Notes: generated by a model from the letters alone, not told the origin. A stretch of DNA of 32,844 nt from Nocardia brasiliensis IFM 10847 (GCF_000710915.1 NZ_BAUA01000121.1:1-32844); one strand, 5' to 3'. Shown: positions 6,557 through 15,227, numbered from the stretch's first letter. Made by a program: numbers and translations.

Positions 6557-7336
6557 TCAGGCGGGCACGAAGCGGACCTCGAACATGCTCGGCCATTTCT
6601 TGCCCGCGAGCAGGAAGCGGTCGGTGCCGGGCAGCTGTGCGATACCGTTCAGCGCGTCGCTGCCGGTGAGCACCCGGGCGGCCGGCGGGTACAGCGCGCT
6701 CGCATCGATGCGCGCGAGCACCTGACCGGAGTCCGGATCGATCCGCAGGATGGTGTCGGTCGGCCAATCGTTGGCGTAGACCGAACCGTCCTCGGCGCAA
6801 TCGAGCTCGTTGAGCCGGGCGCTCTGGTGGCTGGTCAGCCGGATCGAGCCGGTCGGCGCGAAGGTGACCGGATCACGGAAGGTCAGCGTGTCGGAGCCGT
6901 CGCTCATCACCAGCCGGCCGTTCCTGGTGCACAGCCCCCAGCCCTCGCCCTCGTACGGCACCCGGGTGCGTTCGGCCAAGGTGACCGGATCGCGCGCGAA
7001 AGCCGTGTGCTCCTGCCAGGTCAGCTGCCACAGTGTGTCCCCGGCGACGGTGAGGCCCTCGCCGAAGAAGGGCGCGGGCAGGTCGGTCCTGGCCAGTTGC
7101 TCGCCGGTGCGCACATCCGTCGCGCGCACACTCGACGCGCCCGAGAGTCCGGTGCCTTCGTAGAGCACGTTGCCGTCGATCTCGAGGCCCTGGGTGAAGG
7201 CGGTCGGGTCATGCGGTCTGACGGCGACGACCTCGATCTTCAGCTCGGGTGCGGCTTCCTGCGCGGCGCCACAGCCACTGAAGATGACCAGACCGACCAG
7301 CAGACCGACAGCCAACGAACGCCGATTGCGTTTCAT
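6557..7336 (-). CDS. Glutaminyl-peptide cyclotransferase (glutamine cyclotransferase), lipoprotein
   Basis: 259 residues. Signal peptide with a lipobox (IFSGC, lipidated Cys22). The mature part is a beta-propeller of the plant/bacterial-type glutamine cyclotransferase family: PHDPTAFTQGLEIDGNVLYEGTGLSG, FGEGLTVAGDTLWQLTWQE, YEGEGWGLCTRNGRLVMSDGSDTLTFRDP and LNELDCAEDGSVYANDWPTD are hallmark segments. The enzyme converts N-terminal glutamine to pyroglutamate, here outside the membrane. The ATG start at 7336 lies seven bases after TACATT on the minus strand and only 17 bp from the divergent DUF3027 start. Longer frames upstream run through DUF3027 and are not coding. Confidence 0.92.
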   Translation of the reverse strand: MKRNRRSLAVGLLVGLVIFSGCGAAQEAAPELKIEVVAVRPHDPTAFTQGLEIDGNVLYEGTGLSGASSVRATDVRTGEQLARTDLPAPFFGEGLTVAGDTLWQLTWQEHTAFARDPVTLAERTRVPYEGEGWGLCTRNGRLVMSDGSDTLTFRDPVTFAPTGSIRLTSHQSARLNELDCAEDGSVYANDWPTDTILRIDPDSGQVLARIDASALYPPAARVLTGSDALNGIAQLPGTDRFLLAGKKWPSMFEVRFVPA

Positions 7337-7353
7337 ACGGCAAAATGTAGGCG
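7337..7353. promoter_or_regulatory. Compact divergent start region, probable overlapping leaderless promoters
   Basis: Only 17 bp separate two divergent starts. On the minus strand TACATT (7349-7344) lies seven bases before ATG 7336. On the plus strand CAAAAT (7341-7346) lies seven bases before GTG 7354. Both fit -10 elements for leaderless mRNAs; the two hexamers overlap, so polymerase could serve only one gene at a time. The -35 regions would lie inside the opposite coding sequences. Confidence 0.55.
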
Positions 7354-9441
7354 GTGAGCGCAGTTTCTGTTTCTGAGTCCGGCGTCCGGCCGATTCTGGC
7401 CGACGCCGTCGATCTGGCCCGCCGTGCGCTCCTGGAGTTGGAACCAGCCGGCGTCGGGGCGCATCTCGGCGTGGCTGCCGAGGACGAGAGCGCGGCGACC
7501 CATCGCTTCGAAGCCACCCTGCCCGGCTATCGCGGCTGGCAGTGGGCGGTCGTGGTGGCCGCACCGCCGGAGGCCGAGTACGCGACGGTGAGCGAGTCGG
7601 CGCTGCTGCCCGGTCCGGACGCGCTGGTCGCGCCCGACTTCGTGCCGTGGGACCAGCGAATCCGGCCCGGCGACCTGGCCCCGGGCGACCTGCTGGCCCC
7701 GCCGCCGAACGATCCGCGGCTCGTGCCCGGCTACGTCGCCAACGGTGACCCGGTCGTCGACGAGGTCGCCCTCGAGATCGGCCTCGGCCGCACCCAGGTG
7801 ATGAGCCTGGAGGGGCGCGCGGACGCCGCCGAACGCTGGCACGCCGAATACGGCCCCGACACCGAGATGGCCAAGGCCGCCCCCTCCACCTGCGGACTGT
7901 GCGGTTTCTACCTCCCGCTCGCCGGTTCCCTGCGCGCCGCCTTCGGCGTCTGCGGAAACGCGATGGGCGCCGACGGACGGGTCGTGCACGCCGCCTACGG
8001 TTGCGGCGCCCACTCCGACACCGTCGCCCCCACCGGCGGCGGCTCCCCCCTCTACGAGGCCTACGACGATGCCGCAGTCGAACTGATCCCGACCGCGGAC
8101 CTGCGCCAAGCCCCTGCGGACGAAACACCGGCTGCGCAATCCGCGGAAGACGCTGCCGGAACGGCAGACTCGGCCGCAACGACCGTAGACGCCGGTGCAC
8201 ACGAACCGGACGCAGTTGCCGCTGCGACCGTCGAGGTCGCCGCCGTGCCGCCGCTCGCGGCTGCCGAATCCGCGGCTACGGCAACAGCTCCGAACGATGC
8301 GTCGTCCGTCGACCCTGCAGCCGATGAGAGCGGCACAGCCCCGGCCGCCGGTATGCACGAACCGGCTGACGCGACTGCCGTGACGGCGGGAGCCGCCATC
8401 GGCACCAACGAATCGGCTGACCCTGCTGCCGCGACGACCGTCGAGGTCGCTGCGGTGCCGTCGCGCGCGGCCGCTGAATCCGCGGCTACGGCAACGGCTC
8501 CGAACGAGGCGTCGAGCGTCGATGCCGCGACTGGCGAACGCGGCCCGGCTCCGGCCGACGGGGCCGCAGCAGCGGCTGTCGCCGAGGGCGCTCCGGCTGA
8601 GGAAGCGGCGATCTCTGACGCCGCGCCGGGTACTCCGGACACCGAGCCCGGTGGGGCGCCCGTCCCGAACGGCGAACCGACCGTCGAGGTGCCCGTGGCC
8701 GCGCCGCGTGGTGACGCGGAATCCGCTGGTACGGACGTTGTTTCGGCCGGCGGATCCGAATCGCCCGCACCCGCGCAGCAGGCCGAGGCGGCACCGGCTG
8801 CCGACGAGCCGACCACGTCGGATGTCGAGGCCGTCGCGCCGTCTGAAACCGTGGCCGCACAGCCCACGGCTGATGTTGTGGCAGCAGTCGCCGACGACGG
8901 CACGGCCGCGGCGGTGGCGTCCGAGTCGGCGCGTGTGTACGCCGAATCCGCTGGTGCGGAGATCATTTCGGCCGGGGCGGCGGACTCGGCTCGCGCTGCG
9001 GAGCGCACTGAAGCCGCGTCCGATGCGTCACCGGAGGCCACGAACCCGCTCACGCCTGTGGGCGAAACGCAACCTGCGGTCGCTGCTGCCGCCCAGGGGG
9101 CTGAAGCCGCAGCTGCCGAGGCGACGGTCGCCGCGGAGCCGGAAGCGCCGGTCAGCGAGGTACCGCCTGCGATCGGTGTTCCCGCCGCGGAGCCGACTGC
9201 GCCGGAGGCAGGGAATGCGCCGGAGGCGGTGGCCGGTGCCGCGGACGCGCCGGCCGCGAACGCTGCCGGTATCGCGGAATCGGTGTCGGCTGTCGAGAGT
9301 GGTGCCGCCGCTTCGGGCTTCGAGCAGCTTGGTGACGAAGGTCGTTCTGCCGGTGCTGGTTTCGAGGCGCAGGTATCGGATGCTGAGCGCCGGGGTGACG
9401 CGGCTGAGGGTGGGGCGGACGAGTCATCGCGACAGGAGTGA
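7354..9441 (+). CDS. DUF3027 protein with a ~450-residue Ala-rich tail
   Basis: 695 residues. The N-terminal ~225 residues match DUF3027 (mycobacterial Rv0877, about 260 residues): LARRALLELEPAGVGAHLG, GYRGWQWAVVVAAPP, WDQRIRPGDLAPGDLL. A cysteine cluster Cys180-x2-Cys183, Cys200 and Cys217-x2-His220 looks like a zinc site. From about residue 245 on the protein is low-complexity Ala/Glu/Pro/Ser/Thr with internal repeats: a segment from residue 292 (TVEVAAVPPLAAAESAATAT) recurs at 362, and AESAG-type blocks recur later. The tail is probably disordered. The GTG start is probably leaderless. Its stop overlaps the next gene's start (GTGA), so the two are likely translated together. Function unknown. 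Confidence 0.88.
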   Translation: MSAVSVSESGVRPILADAVDLARRALLELEPAGVGAHLGVAAEDESAATHRFEATLPGYRGWQWAVVVAAPPEAEYATVSESALLPGPDALVAPDFVPWDQRIRPGDLAPGDLLAPPPNDPRLVPGYVANGDPVVDEVALEIGLGRTQVMSLEGRADAAERWHAEYGPDTEMAKAAPSTCGLCGFYLPLAGSLRAAFGVCGNAMGADGRVVHAAYGCGAHSDTVAPTGGGSPLYEAYDDAAVELIPTADLRQAPADETPAAQSAEDAAGTADSAATTVDAGAHEPDAVAAATVEVAAVPPLAAAESAATATAPNDASSVDPAADESGTAPAAGMHEPADATAVTAGAAIGTNESADPAAATTVEVAAVPSRAAAESAATATAPNEASSVDAATGERGPAPADGAAAAAVAEGAPAEEAAISDAAPGTPDTEPGGAPVPNGEPTVEVPVAAPRGDAESAGTDVVSAGGSESPAPAQQAEAAPAADEPTTSDVEAVAPSETVAAQPTADVVAAVADDGTAAAVASESARVYAESAGAEIISAGAADSARAAERTEAASDASPEATNPLTPVGETQPAVAAAAQGAEAAAAEATVAAEPEAPVSEVPPAIGVPAAEPTAPEAGNAPEAVAGAADAPAANAAGIAESVSAVESGAAASGFEQLGDEGRSAGAGFEAQVSDAERRGDAAEGGADESSRQE
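8227..8524 (+). repeat. Intragenic 88-bp direct repeat, 210-bp period
   Basis: The segment from 8227 to 8314 recurs at 8437-8524 with about ten substitutions, in phase (exactly 70 codons apart). The encoded peptides differ at only a few positions, for example PPLAAAESAATATAPNDASS versus PSRAAAESAATATAPNEASS. This points to a duplication within the tail of the DUF3027 gene. Confidence 0.85.
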
Positions 9442-12341
9442 GCGGGGCGGTCGATCCGTTCGGTACTGCCGCGTTACGGGCGGGGGTGCTTGCCGCCTGG
9501 CGTGATTCGCCGACGCGGCTGCGCGAAGATGCGGCGACCGAGGCGGACCTGGTTCGCGCCGGCTACCGCGACCGGCTGCTGACCGAGTTGGCGCAGAACG
9601 CCGCGGACGCCGCGGCCAAGGCAGGCGTGTCCGGTCGGTTGCGGGTATGGGTCGACGGCTCGGCGCTGCATGTCGCGAATACCGGTGCACCGCTGGACGT
9701 TTCGGGTGTGCACGCGCTCACGGCACTGCGTGCGTCCGGGAAGTCCGATGCCGCGGATGTCGGACGTTTCGGTGTGGGTTTCACCGCGGTGCTCGCGGTG
9801 AGCGACGAGATCGAACTGCGCTCCACCACGGGCTCGCTCCTGTTCTCCCGCGCGCGCACCCGGGACGCGCTGCGGTCCGATGAACTCGCCGGTACCGCAG
9901 ATCAACTGGCGCAGGGCGAACCCGACGCGGCGGCGTCGGCCCCGCCCGCCTTGCGGCTGACCTGGCCGAGCGAGGCGCAACCGGCCGACGGTTTCGACTC
10001 CGAGGTGGTGCTCGCGCTGCGCCCGGACGTGGACGCCGCCGCACTGCTCACAGGGATGCATGCCGAAGCGGCCGATCTACTGCTGGAACTGCCTGCGCTG
10101 CAGAGCATTACCGTCGAAGACGCGGAATTCACCAGTCGCACGGCTGATCTCGACGACGGACTCCAAGAGGTCCGCGTCGACGGCCCGGCCGACGAACACC
10201 GGATCTGGTGGTCCTACCGCACGCCGCGCGCCCGCTGGCTGCTGCCGATCCGCAACGGCAGGCCGGTCGCCGTCGCCCCCGATGTGCTGCGCGCCCCGAC
10301 CCGCTCCGACGAGGAGCTGTCGTTGCCCGCGCTGCTCATCGCGGACATCCCGATGCAGCCGGATCGCCGCCGCCTGCTGCCCGGCGCACGCCTCGCCGAA
10401 TTGGCCGTCGGCTATGCCGATTTCGCTCGCGCACTGCCACCACGCGACCGACTGGTGCTCGTCCCCAGTCCCGCCTTCGCCCGCAGCGAAGCCGACGCCC
10501 TCCTGCGCGAAGCGGTGATCCGCGAACTCCGAACCAACCCCTGGCTCCCCGTCCTCCCCACGAACACCGAGGGCCCCGCCGTCCCATTCGACTCCTTCCC
10601 GCCGGACGCCTCGAGCCTCGCCGCCGAGGAACACCCGGACACCGGAACTAACACCGATTCAGCGTTTTTCGACCTGCTCAGTACCACCACCGCCGATATC
10701 GCGGTACCTACGCGGGCGAGTGCGTTCACCGGGCTCACGGGGGAATTGGCGGGGTTGCTCAGTGATGTGATCGGGCCCTTGGTGATTCCCGAGCTGTCGG
10801 GGCGAGAGCACGCGGAGGCGCTGGGTGTGCTCGATGTGCATCGGGTCGGCTTGGCTCGATTGGCGGAATTGTCCAGCGGTCTGGAGCGGGCGCCGCAGTG
10901 GTGGCACGCGCTGTATGCGGCGCTGGAGCTGTTCGTGGCGGACCCGCTGGCCGCCGAGGAACTGGGCGCGCTCGCCGTGCCGCTGGCCGACGGACGCTTG
11001 GTCACCGGACCGCGCACGACGGTGCTCGACGATCAGCTCGAGGTCGCGATCCCGGTGCACTGGGCCAGGTTGGTGCATCCGGAGGCCGCACACCCGCTGC
11101 TGGCCCGGCTGGGTGCGCGGTCGGCCACCGTCGAGGATCTGCTGCGCGAGCCCGCCCTGCGCGCCGAACTCGAGGATCACCCGGACGACCCGGATACGGT
11201 CGACGCCGTGCTGCGCCTGGCCGCGCACGCCGACGCCGCGGCACTGCCGACCTGGCTCGGCCTGCTCGAATTGCCCGACGCCGACGGTGTGCTGCACCCC
11301 GCGGACGAATTGCTGCTGCCCGACGCACCGCTGCACGAACTGCTGGTGGCGGATTCGCCGTTCCATACGATCGACCCCGCCATGGTGGAACACTATGGTG
11401 CGCAGGCGCTTCGGGCCGTGCGGGTGGGCTGGGGCTTCAGCTTGGTCGTCGAGTCCGATCCGACCGGGCCCGATCACAACCTGGACGACGAGGACAGCTG
11501 GTGGTCGACGCTGGCGCAGGAGCCGCGGGAGCTGGCCGCGGTCCGTGACCTCGACTTGATCGACGACGACGCCTGGCCGGAAGCGTTGTGGCAGCTGGCG
11601 TCCGCGCCGCGCACCCGGCGACTGCTCACCGACCACGACGGTTACACCGCCTGGTGGTTGCGTACCCATGCCCGGATCTCGGGCACCCCGCTCGGGCTGC
11701 TCCGGCACCCCGAGGACACCGAATTCGACGGCCTGCTGCCGACTTTCGCCGTCCCCGGCCTCGCGGACGACGCGGCCGCGATCCGTTCTCTGCTGGCCGA
11801 TCCGGCGGTGATCACCCTCGAATTGGCCGCGGCCTTGCTCGACGCGCTCGCCGACCCGGCGAATACGCCTACGCCCGAGGTCATTTCGCGGACCCACGCC
11901 CGATTGGCCGCCGCGGTGGCGGCGGATCGGCTCGAGCTCACCGACCTCGAGCTGCCCGACCGGGTGCGCGCCTTGTCCGGCGCTGTCATCGATCCGGCCG
12001 ACGCGCTGGTGCTCGATCAGCCGTGGTTCGGCCTCGCGCTGCCGCCGGACCGCTTGGTGGTAGGTGCCGCCGAGACCGCGCCCGCGCTGGCTGCGCTGCT
12101 CGATCTGCCGTTGGTCTCGGGGTCGGTCACCGCCGAGGTGGTGAGTGCCGGCCTGCGCACCACATGGTCCGCGGAGCCGCTCGGAGTCGTCCTGCGTCAA
12201 CTTCTTTCGTTGCCGCCGCAGGACGGTGAGTTGGTGCTGCACGACGAGCTGACCGTGCGGCTGCACGGCGCGATCGAGCGCACGACAACGGTCCCGTGGT
12301 GGCGCGAGGGCACTACGGTGCACGCGAACGCGCCGCGATAG
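9438..12341 (+). CDS. Sacsin/HSP90-like GHKL ATPase, large protein
   Basis: 967 residues. The N-terminal ~200 residues form a Bergerat-fold ATPase: N-box LLTELAQNAADAAAKAG (Glu50, Asn54, Asp57), a nucleotide-binding loop VANTGAPLDVSG (81-90) and GRFGVGFTAVLAVSDE (109-124) as the glycine-rich lid. This arrangement is that of the sacsin and HSP90 N-terminal ATPase, not of a histidine kinase; there is no phospho-acceptor His domain. The remaining ~750 residues are acidic and Leu/Ala/Asp-rich, without a domain I recognise. GTG at 9438 overlaps the DUF3027 stop (GTGA), with AGGA directly before it, suggesting translational coupling. A chaperone-like role is inferred only from the ATPase fold. Confidence 0.85.
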   Translation: MSGAVDPFGTAALRAGVLAAWRDSPTRLREDAATEADLVRAGYRDRLLTELAQNAADAAAKAGVSGRLRVWVDGSALHVANTGAPLDVSGVHALTALRASGKSDAADVGRFGVGFTAVLAVSDEIELRSTTGSLLFSRARTRDALRSDELAGTADQLAQGEPDAAASAPPALRLTWPSEAQPADGFDSEVVLALRPDVDAAALLTGMHAEAADLLLELPALQSITVEDAEFTSRTADLDDGLQEVRVDGPADEHRIWWSYRTPRARWLLPIRNGRPVAVAPDVLRAPTRSDEELSLPALLIADIPMQPDRRRLLPGARLAELAVGYADFARALPPRDRLVLVPSPAFARSEADALLREAVIRELRTNPWLPVLPTNTEGPAVPFDSFPPDASSLAAEEHPDTGTNTDSAFFDLLSTTTADIAVPTRASAFTGLTGELAGLLSDVIGPLVIPELSGREHAEALGVLDVHRVGLARLAELSSGLERAPQWWHALYAALELFVADPLAAEELGALAVPLADGRLVTGPRTTVLDDQLEVAIPVHWARLVHPEAAHPLLARLGARSATVEDLLREPALRAELEDHPDDPDTVDAVLRLAAHADAAALPTWLGLLELPDADGVLHPADELLLPDAPLHELLVADSPFHTIDPAMVEHYGAQALRAVRVGWGFSLVVESDPTGPDHNLDDEDSWWSTLAQEPRELAAVRDLDLIDDDAWPEALWQLASAPRTRRLLTDHDGYTAWWLRTHARISGTPLGLLRHPEDTEFDGLLPTFAVPGLADDAAAIRSLLADPAVITLELAAALLDALADPANTPTPEVISRTHARLAAAVAADRLELTDLELPDRVRALSGAVIDPADALVLDQPWFGLALPPDRLVVGAAETAPALAALLDLPLVSGSVTAEVVSAGLRTTWSAEPLGVVLRQLLSLPPQDGELVLHDELTVRLHGAIERTTTVPWWREGTTVHANAPR

Positions 12342-12355
12342 TGCACGCACGATCC

Positions 12356-12394
12356 GAGCTCCCGCACCCGGCTCCACGCGATGTGCGGGAACTC
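12356..12394. terminator. Hairpin between convergent genes
   Basis: GAGCTCCCGCAC (12356-12367) pairs with GTGCGGGAACTC (12383-12394), 11 of 12 positions, with a 15-nt loop. It sits between the ATPase stop (12341) and the end of the TetR gene (12427). There is no T-run, as is common in actinobacterial terminators. Confidence 0.6.
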
Positions 12395-12426
12395 AGATGC
12401 GCGAGAACTGTTGTGCCGCACGAGGT

Positions 12427-13053
12427 TCAGGACGCGTACTCCGCGATCATCTGGCTGAGCAGATCCAGCTGGGCGCGGACGGCCTCGCTGTCGTTGTCCA
12501 CCAGCCAGCGCAGCACCACCCCGTCGATCACGTTGAGGGTGAACCGGCTCAGTGACGGCAGTGGCACCGACCAGGTGTTGGCGGTCGCGTCGCGCGCGTG
12601 CTCGAGGATGTCGGCGACGGTGGAGTCGTTGAAGTTGTACTGCTCGCGCGCGATCGCGAGTTTGGCGGGAGTTTGCTCGCCTTCGCGCAGTGCGTAAGTT
12701 GTTGTTTCGTAAGTGAGTAGCTGACGTTCCGGGGTTGCCTCAATGTTGAGCCACATGAGTTCCAGTCCCGCGCGGATCAATTTTTGAAGCGCTTCTTTTC
12801 CACTTCCGACGTCTTGCCACACTGTTTCATTGGCGTCGACGGAATCTCGTAATTCCATCGACAACGCCTTGACCAGCTCGGTCATCAGCGCGTCCTTGTT
12901 TTCGAAACAGTAATGGACCACACCAAGCGAGACGCCCGCCGCCTGGGCGACATCGCGCGTGGTCACGCCCGCAACGCCCTTTTTTTCGGCAAGACCGATC
13001 GCGGCCTCGATAAGGTGGGCCCGTCTTTCTTCGACGCTCAATCGGGAGGACAC
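12427..13053 (-). CDS. TetR-family transcriptional regulator
   Basis: 208 residues from GTG at 13053. The N-terminal helix-turn-helix (about 1-60) is typical: RRAHLIEAAIGLAEKKGVAG, TTRDVAQAAGVSLGVVHYCF, then ENKDALMTELV. The C-terminal ligand domain is helical (LELMWLNIEATPERQLLTYETTTYAL; LSRFTLNVIDGVVLRWLVDN). It is divergent from the ceramidase gene with 113 bp between the starts and a palindrome in the gap, so it most likely controls ceramidase and itself. The stretch from about 12700 to 12860 is visibly richer in A/T than its neighbours, with codons rare elsewhere in the window, hinting at later arrival. Confidence 0.9.
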   Translation of the reverse strand: MSSRLSVEERRAHLIEAAIGLAEKKGVAGVTTRDVAQAAGVSLGVVHYCFENKDALMTELVKALSMELRDSVDANETVWQDVGSGKEALQKLIRAGLELMWLNIEATPERQLLTYETTTYALREGEQTPAKLAIAREQYNFNDSTVADILEHARDATANTWSVPLPSLSRFTLNVIDGVVLRWLVDNDSEAVRAQLDLLSQMIAEYAS

Positions 13054-13110
13054 CTCAGGGAGTTAAGCGCTCTAGGCGCGTGCAGTCAATTCGCTGGTCG
13101 AAAAATCTGG

Positions 13111-13128
13111 ACTGGACGAGTGACCAGT
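13111..13128. promoter_or_regulatory. Candidate TetR operator
   Basis: ACTGGACGAGTGACCAGT is an imperfect 18-bp palindrome (ACTGG and CCAGT arms exact, seven of nine position pairs matching). It lies in the 113-bp divergent gap between the TetR and ceramidase starts, 38 bp before the ceramidase ATG. A further CTGGTC half site lies at 13094. The size and position suit a TetR operator; binding is inferred. Confidence 0.45.
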
Positions 13129-13166
13129 TGTGTGGTTCGCTGCCATCAGGATCGAAGGAGACGTGT

Positions 13167-15224
13167 ATGCCGCTGTCGCGCAGAACCGTTCTGGCCCGAA
13201 CCGTAGTCGGTTCGGCGACGCTGGCCGCCGCGGCCACGGTGCCTGTCCTGGCCGAGCGCTCGGGCGCGCGGGCCGCCGCGGCGCCGGATTCCGGCGGCTA
13301 CGAGATCGGTGTCGGCCTCTCCGACATCACCGGTCCGGCGGCCGAATGCGGAATGATGGGCTATTCCCAGTTCGAGCAGCAGACCGCCGGCATCCACCTG
13401 CGTCCGCGAGCCAGAGCGTTCATCATCGGCGCGGGCGGCCGGCGAATCGTGTTCGTGGTGGCCGAGAACGGCATGATTTTCCAGTCCGTGCACCGCGGCG
13501 TCCTGGCCGAACTCGCGCGCCGCTTCGGCGATCAATACACCGAACAGAACGTGTTGCTCACCTCGACGCATTCGCACGCGACCTGTGGCGGCTCCAGCAA
13601 CGATTACGCATACAACCTGTCCATCATGGGTTTTCAGCAGCAGGTGTACGACGCGGAGGTGAACGGCATCGTCGAGGCCGTAGCGGCCGCGCACGCCGAT
13701 CTCGGTCCCGGCGCGCTGGCGTTGGGGCACGGCGAACTGCACGACGCGAGCGTCAATCGGTCGCGGGTGGCCTGGGAACTCAATCCGATTGCCGACAAAC
13801 AACATTTTCCCGAGGCCATCGACCCGGCGGTCACGGTGCTGTCCCTCGTCAAGGGCGGTCGACAGGTCGGCGCGATCACCTGGTTCGCCACCCACAACAC
13901 CTCGATGACCAACCAGAATCGGCTGATCAGCGCGGACAACAAGGGTTACGCGGCGTTCTCCTACGAGCACCTCGAGCACGGCGTCCGCTACCTCGACGGC
14001 GACCCCGGCTTCGTCGCGGCATTCGCGCAGACCAACGCGGGCGATATGTCGCCGAACCTGAACCTGCGCCCCGGCTCCGGGCCCACCGAGGACGAGTTCG
14101 AGAACACCCGGATCATCGGCGAGCGGCAGTACCGGGCGTCGAAAGACGCGCTGGCCCAAGCCCGCCCGACCAGCGGACCGGTCGACGCACTGCTCTGCTA
14201 CATCGACCTCGCCGATATCGCCGTCGACGGCCGTTTCACCCCGGACGGGCAGCCCAGGCACACCGCGCCGGCCGCGGCGGGCGTCTCGCTCATCGCGGGC
14301 AGCATCGAGGACGGTCCGGGGCTGCCGGGTGTGCCCATCCCGGAAGGCGTGCGCAATCCGTTCCTGCAGGCGCTGGGCGACCCGAACGCGCCCGCGCCCG
14401 CCTGGCTCGCGGATGCCCAGGCGCCCAAGGCGATCGCCGCGCCGCTCGGCCTGCTGCCACCGGTGGCCTGGGTGCCGAACGTGCTACCGATCCAGCTGGT
14501 CCGGATCGGCGAACTCTATTTGGCCGCCGCCGGTGGGGAATTCACCATCACCGCCGGGCTGCGGGTGCGCCGGGCGGTCGCGGACGCGCTGGGCGTGCCA
14601 CTCGAACAGGTCCTCATGCAGGGCTACGCGAACGCCTACCACGAATACGTCACCACCCCTGAGGAATACGACGCGCAGCAGTACGAGGGCGCCTCGACGC
14701 TGTTCGGCCGTTACACCCTCGGTGCGTATCAGCAGGAGTTCACCAGGCTGGCAACGGCGTTCGCGGCCAGGCAGCAGGTGCCGCGCGGGCCCGCCCCGCG
14801 TGACGTGTCCCACCTGCAACCCAACTTCCAGCCGGGCGCCGGACCGGACACCACCCCGCCGGGCCGGACCTTCGGCGACGTATTGACCCAGCCCGCACCG
14901 GTTTACGCCGCGGGCGCTCAGGTCGTCGCCGAATTCGTCTCCGCCCACCCGAAACACAACCCGCGCCGCAACGGCACCTTCCTGGAGGTGCAGCGGCAGA
15001 ATTCCGCGGGCGAGTGGATCCGGGTGGCCAACGAGGGCGAGTGGGCGGTGAAATTCCACTGGAGCAAGCGCGGCGCCGCGGATTCCGTCGCGCGGTTCAC
15101 CTGGGATATCCCGGCCGATGCCACGCCGGGCCGCTACCGGCTGCAGCACTACGCCGACAGCCTGAGCGCCGACGGCGCGCTGCACCCGTTCACGGGCACC
15201 AGCAACGACTTCGAGGTGCGCTGA
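13167..15224 (+). CDS. Neutral/alkaline ceramidase, Tat-exported
   Basis: 685 residues, the usual length for bacterial neutral ceramidase. It has a twin-arginine signal (SRRTVLARTVVGSATLAAAA). The mature domain begins YEIGVGLSDITGPAAECGMMGYSQ. Zinc-site residues lie in STHSHATCGG (His135, His137) and FATHNTSMTNQNR (His243). The nucleophile is Ser295 in TNAGDMSPNLN, the family's GD-V/M-SPN signature. A C-terminal immunoglobulin-like domain (about 560-685) completes the family architecture. The enzyme hydrolyses the N-acyl bond of ceramide to sphingosine and fatty acid outside the cell. ATG at 13167 has an excellent GAAGGAG six bases upstream. The stop lies three bases from that of the convergent DUF2530 gene. 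Confidence 0.95.
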   Translation: MPLSRRTVLARTVVGSATLAAAATVPVLAERSGARAAAAPDSGGYEIGVGLSDITGPAAECGMMGYSQFEQQTAGIHLRPRARAFIIGAGGRRIVFVVAENGMIFQSVHRGVLAELARRFGDQYTEQNVLLTSTHSHATCGGSSNDYAYNLSIMGFQQQVYDAEVNGIVEAVAAAHADLGPGALALGHGELHDASVNRSRVAWELNPIADKQHFPEAIDPAVTVLSLVKGGRQVGAITWFATHNTSMTNQNRLISADNKGYAAFSYEHLEHGVRYLDGDPGFVAAFAQTNAGDMSPNLNLRPGSGPTEDEFENTRIIGERQYRASKDALAQARPTSGPVDALLCYIDLADIAVDGRFTPDGQPRHTAPAAAGVSLIAGSIEDGPGLPGVPIPEGVRNPFLQALGDPNAPAPAWLADAQAPKAIAAPLGLLPPVAWVPNVLPIQLVRIGELYLAAAGGEFTITAGLRVRRAVADALGVPLEQVLMQGYANAYHEYVTTPEEYDAQQYEGASTLFGRYTLGAYQQEFTRLATAFAARQQVPRGPAPRDVSHLQPNFQPGAGPDTTPPGRTFGDVLTQPAPVYAAGAQVVAEFVSAHPKHNPRRNGTFLEVQRQNSAGEWIRVANEGEWAVKFHWSKRGAADSVARFTWDIPADATPGRYRLQHYADSLSADGALHPFTGTSNDFEVR

Positions 15225-15227
15225 CGC

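Noticed and set aside
10659..12377. 572-codon minus-strand frame inside the sacsin-like ATPase gene
   Set aside because: Arg/Gln/Gly-rich shadow; the plus strand gives the coherent ATPase protein.
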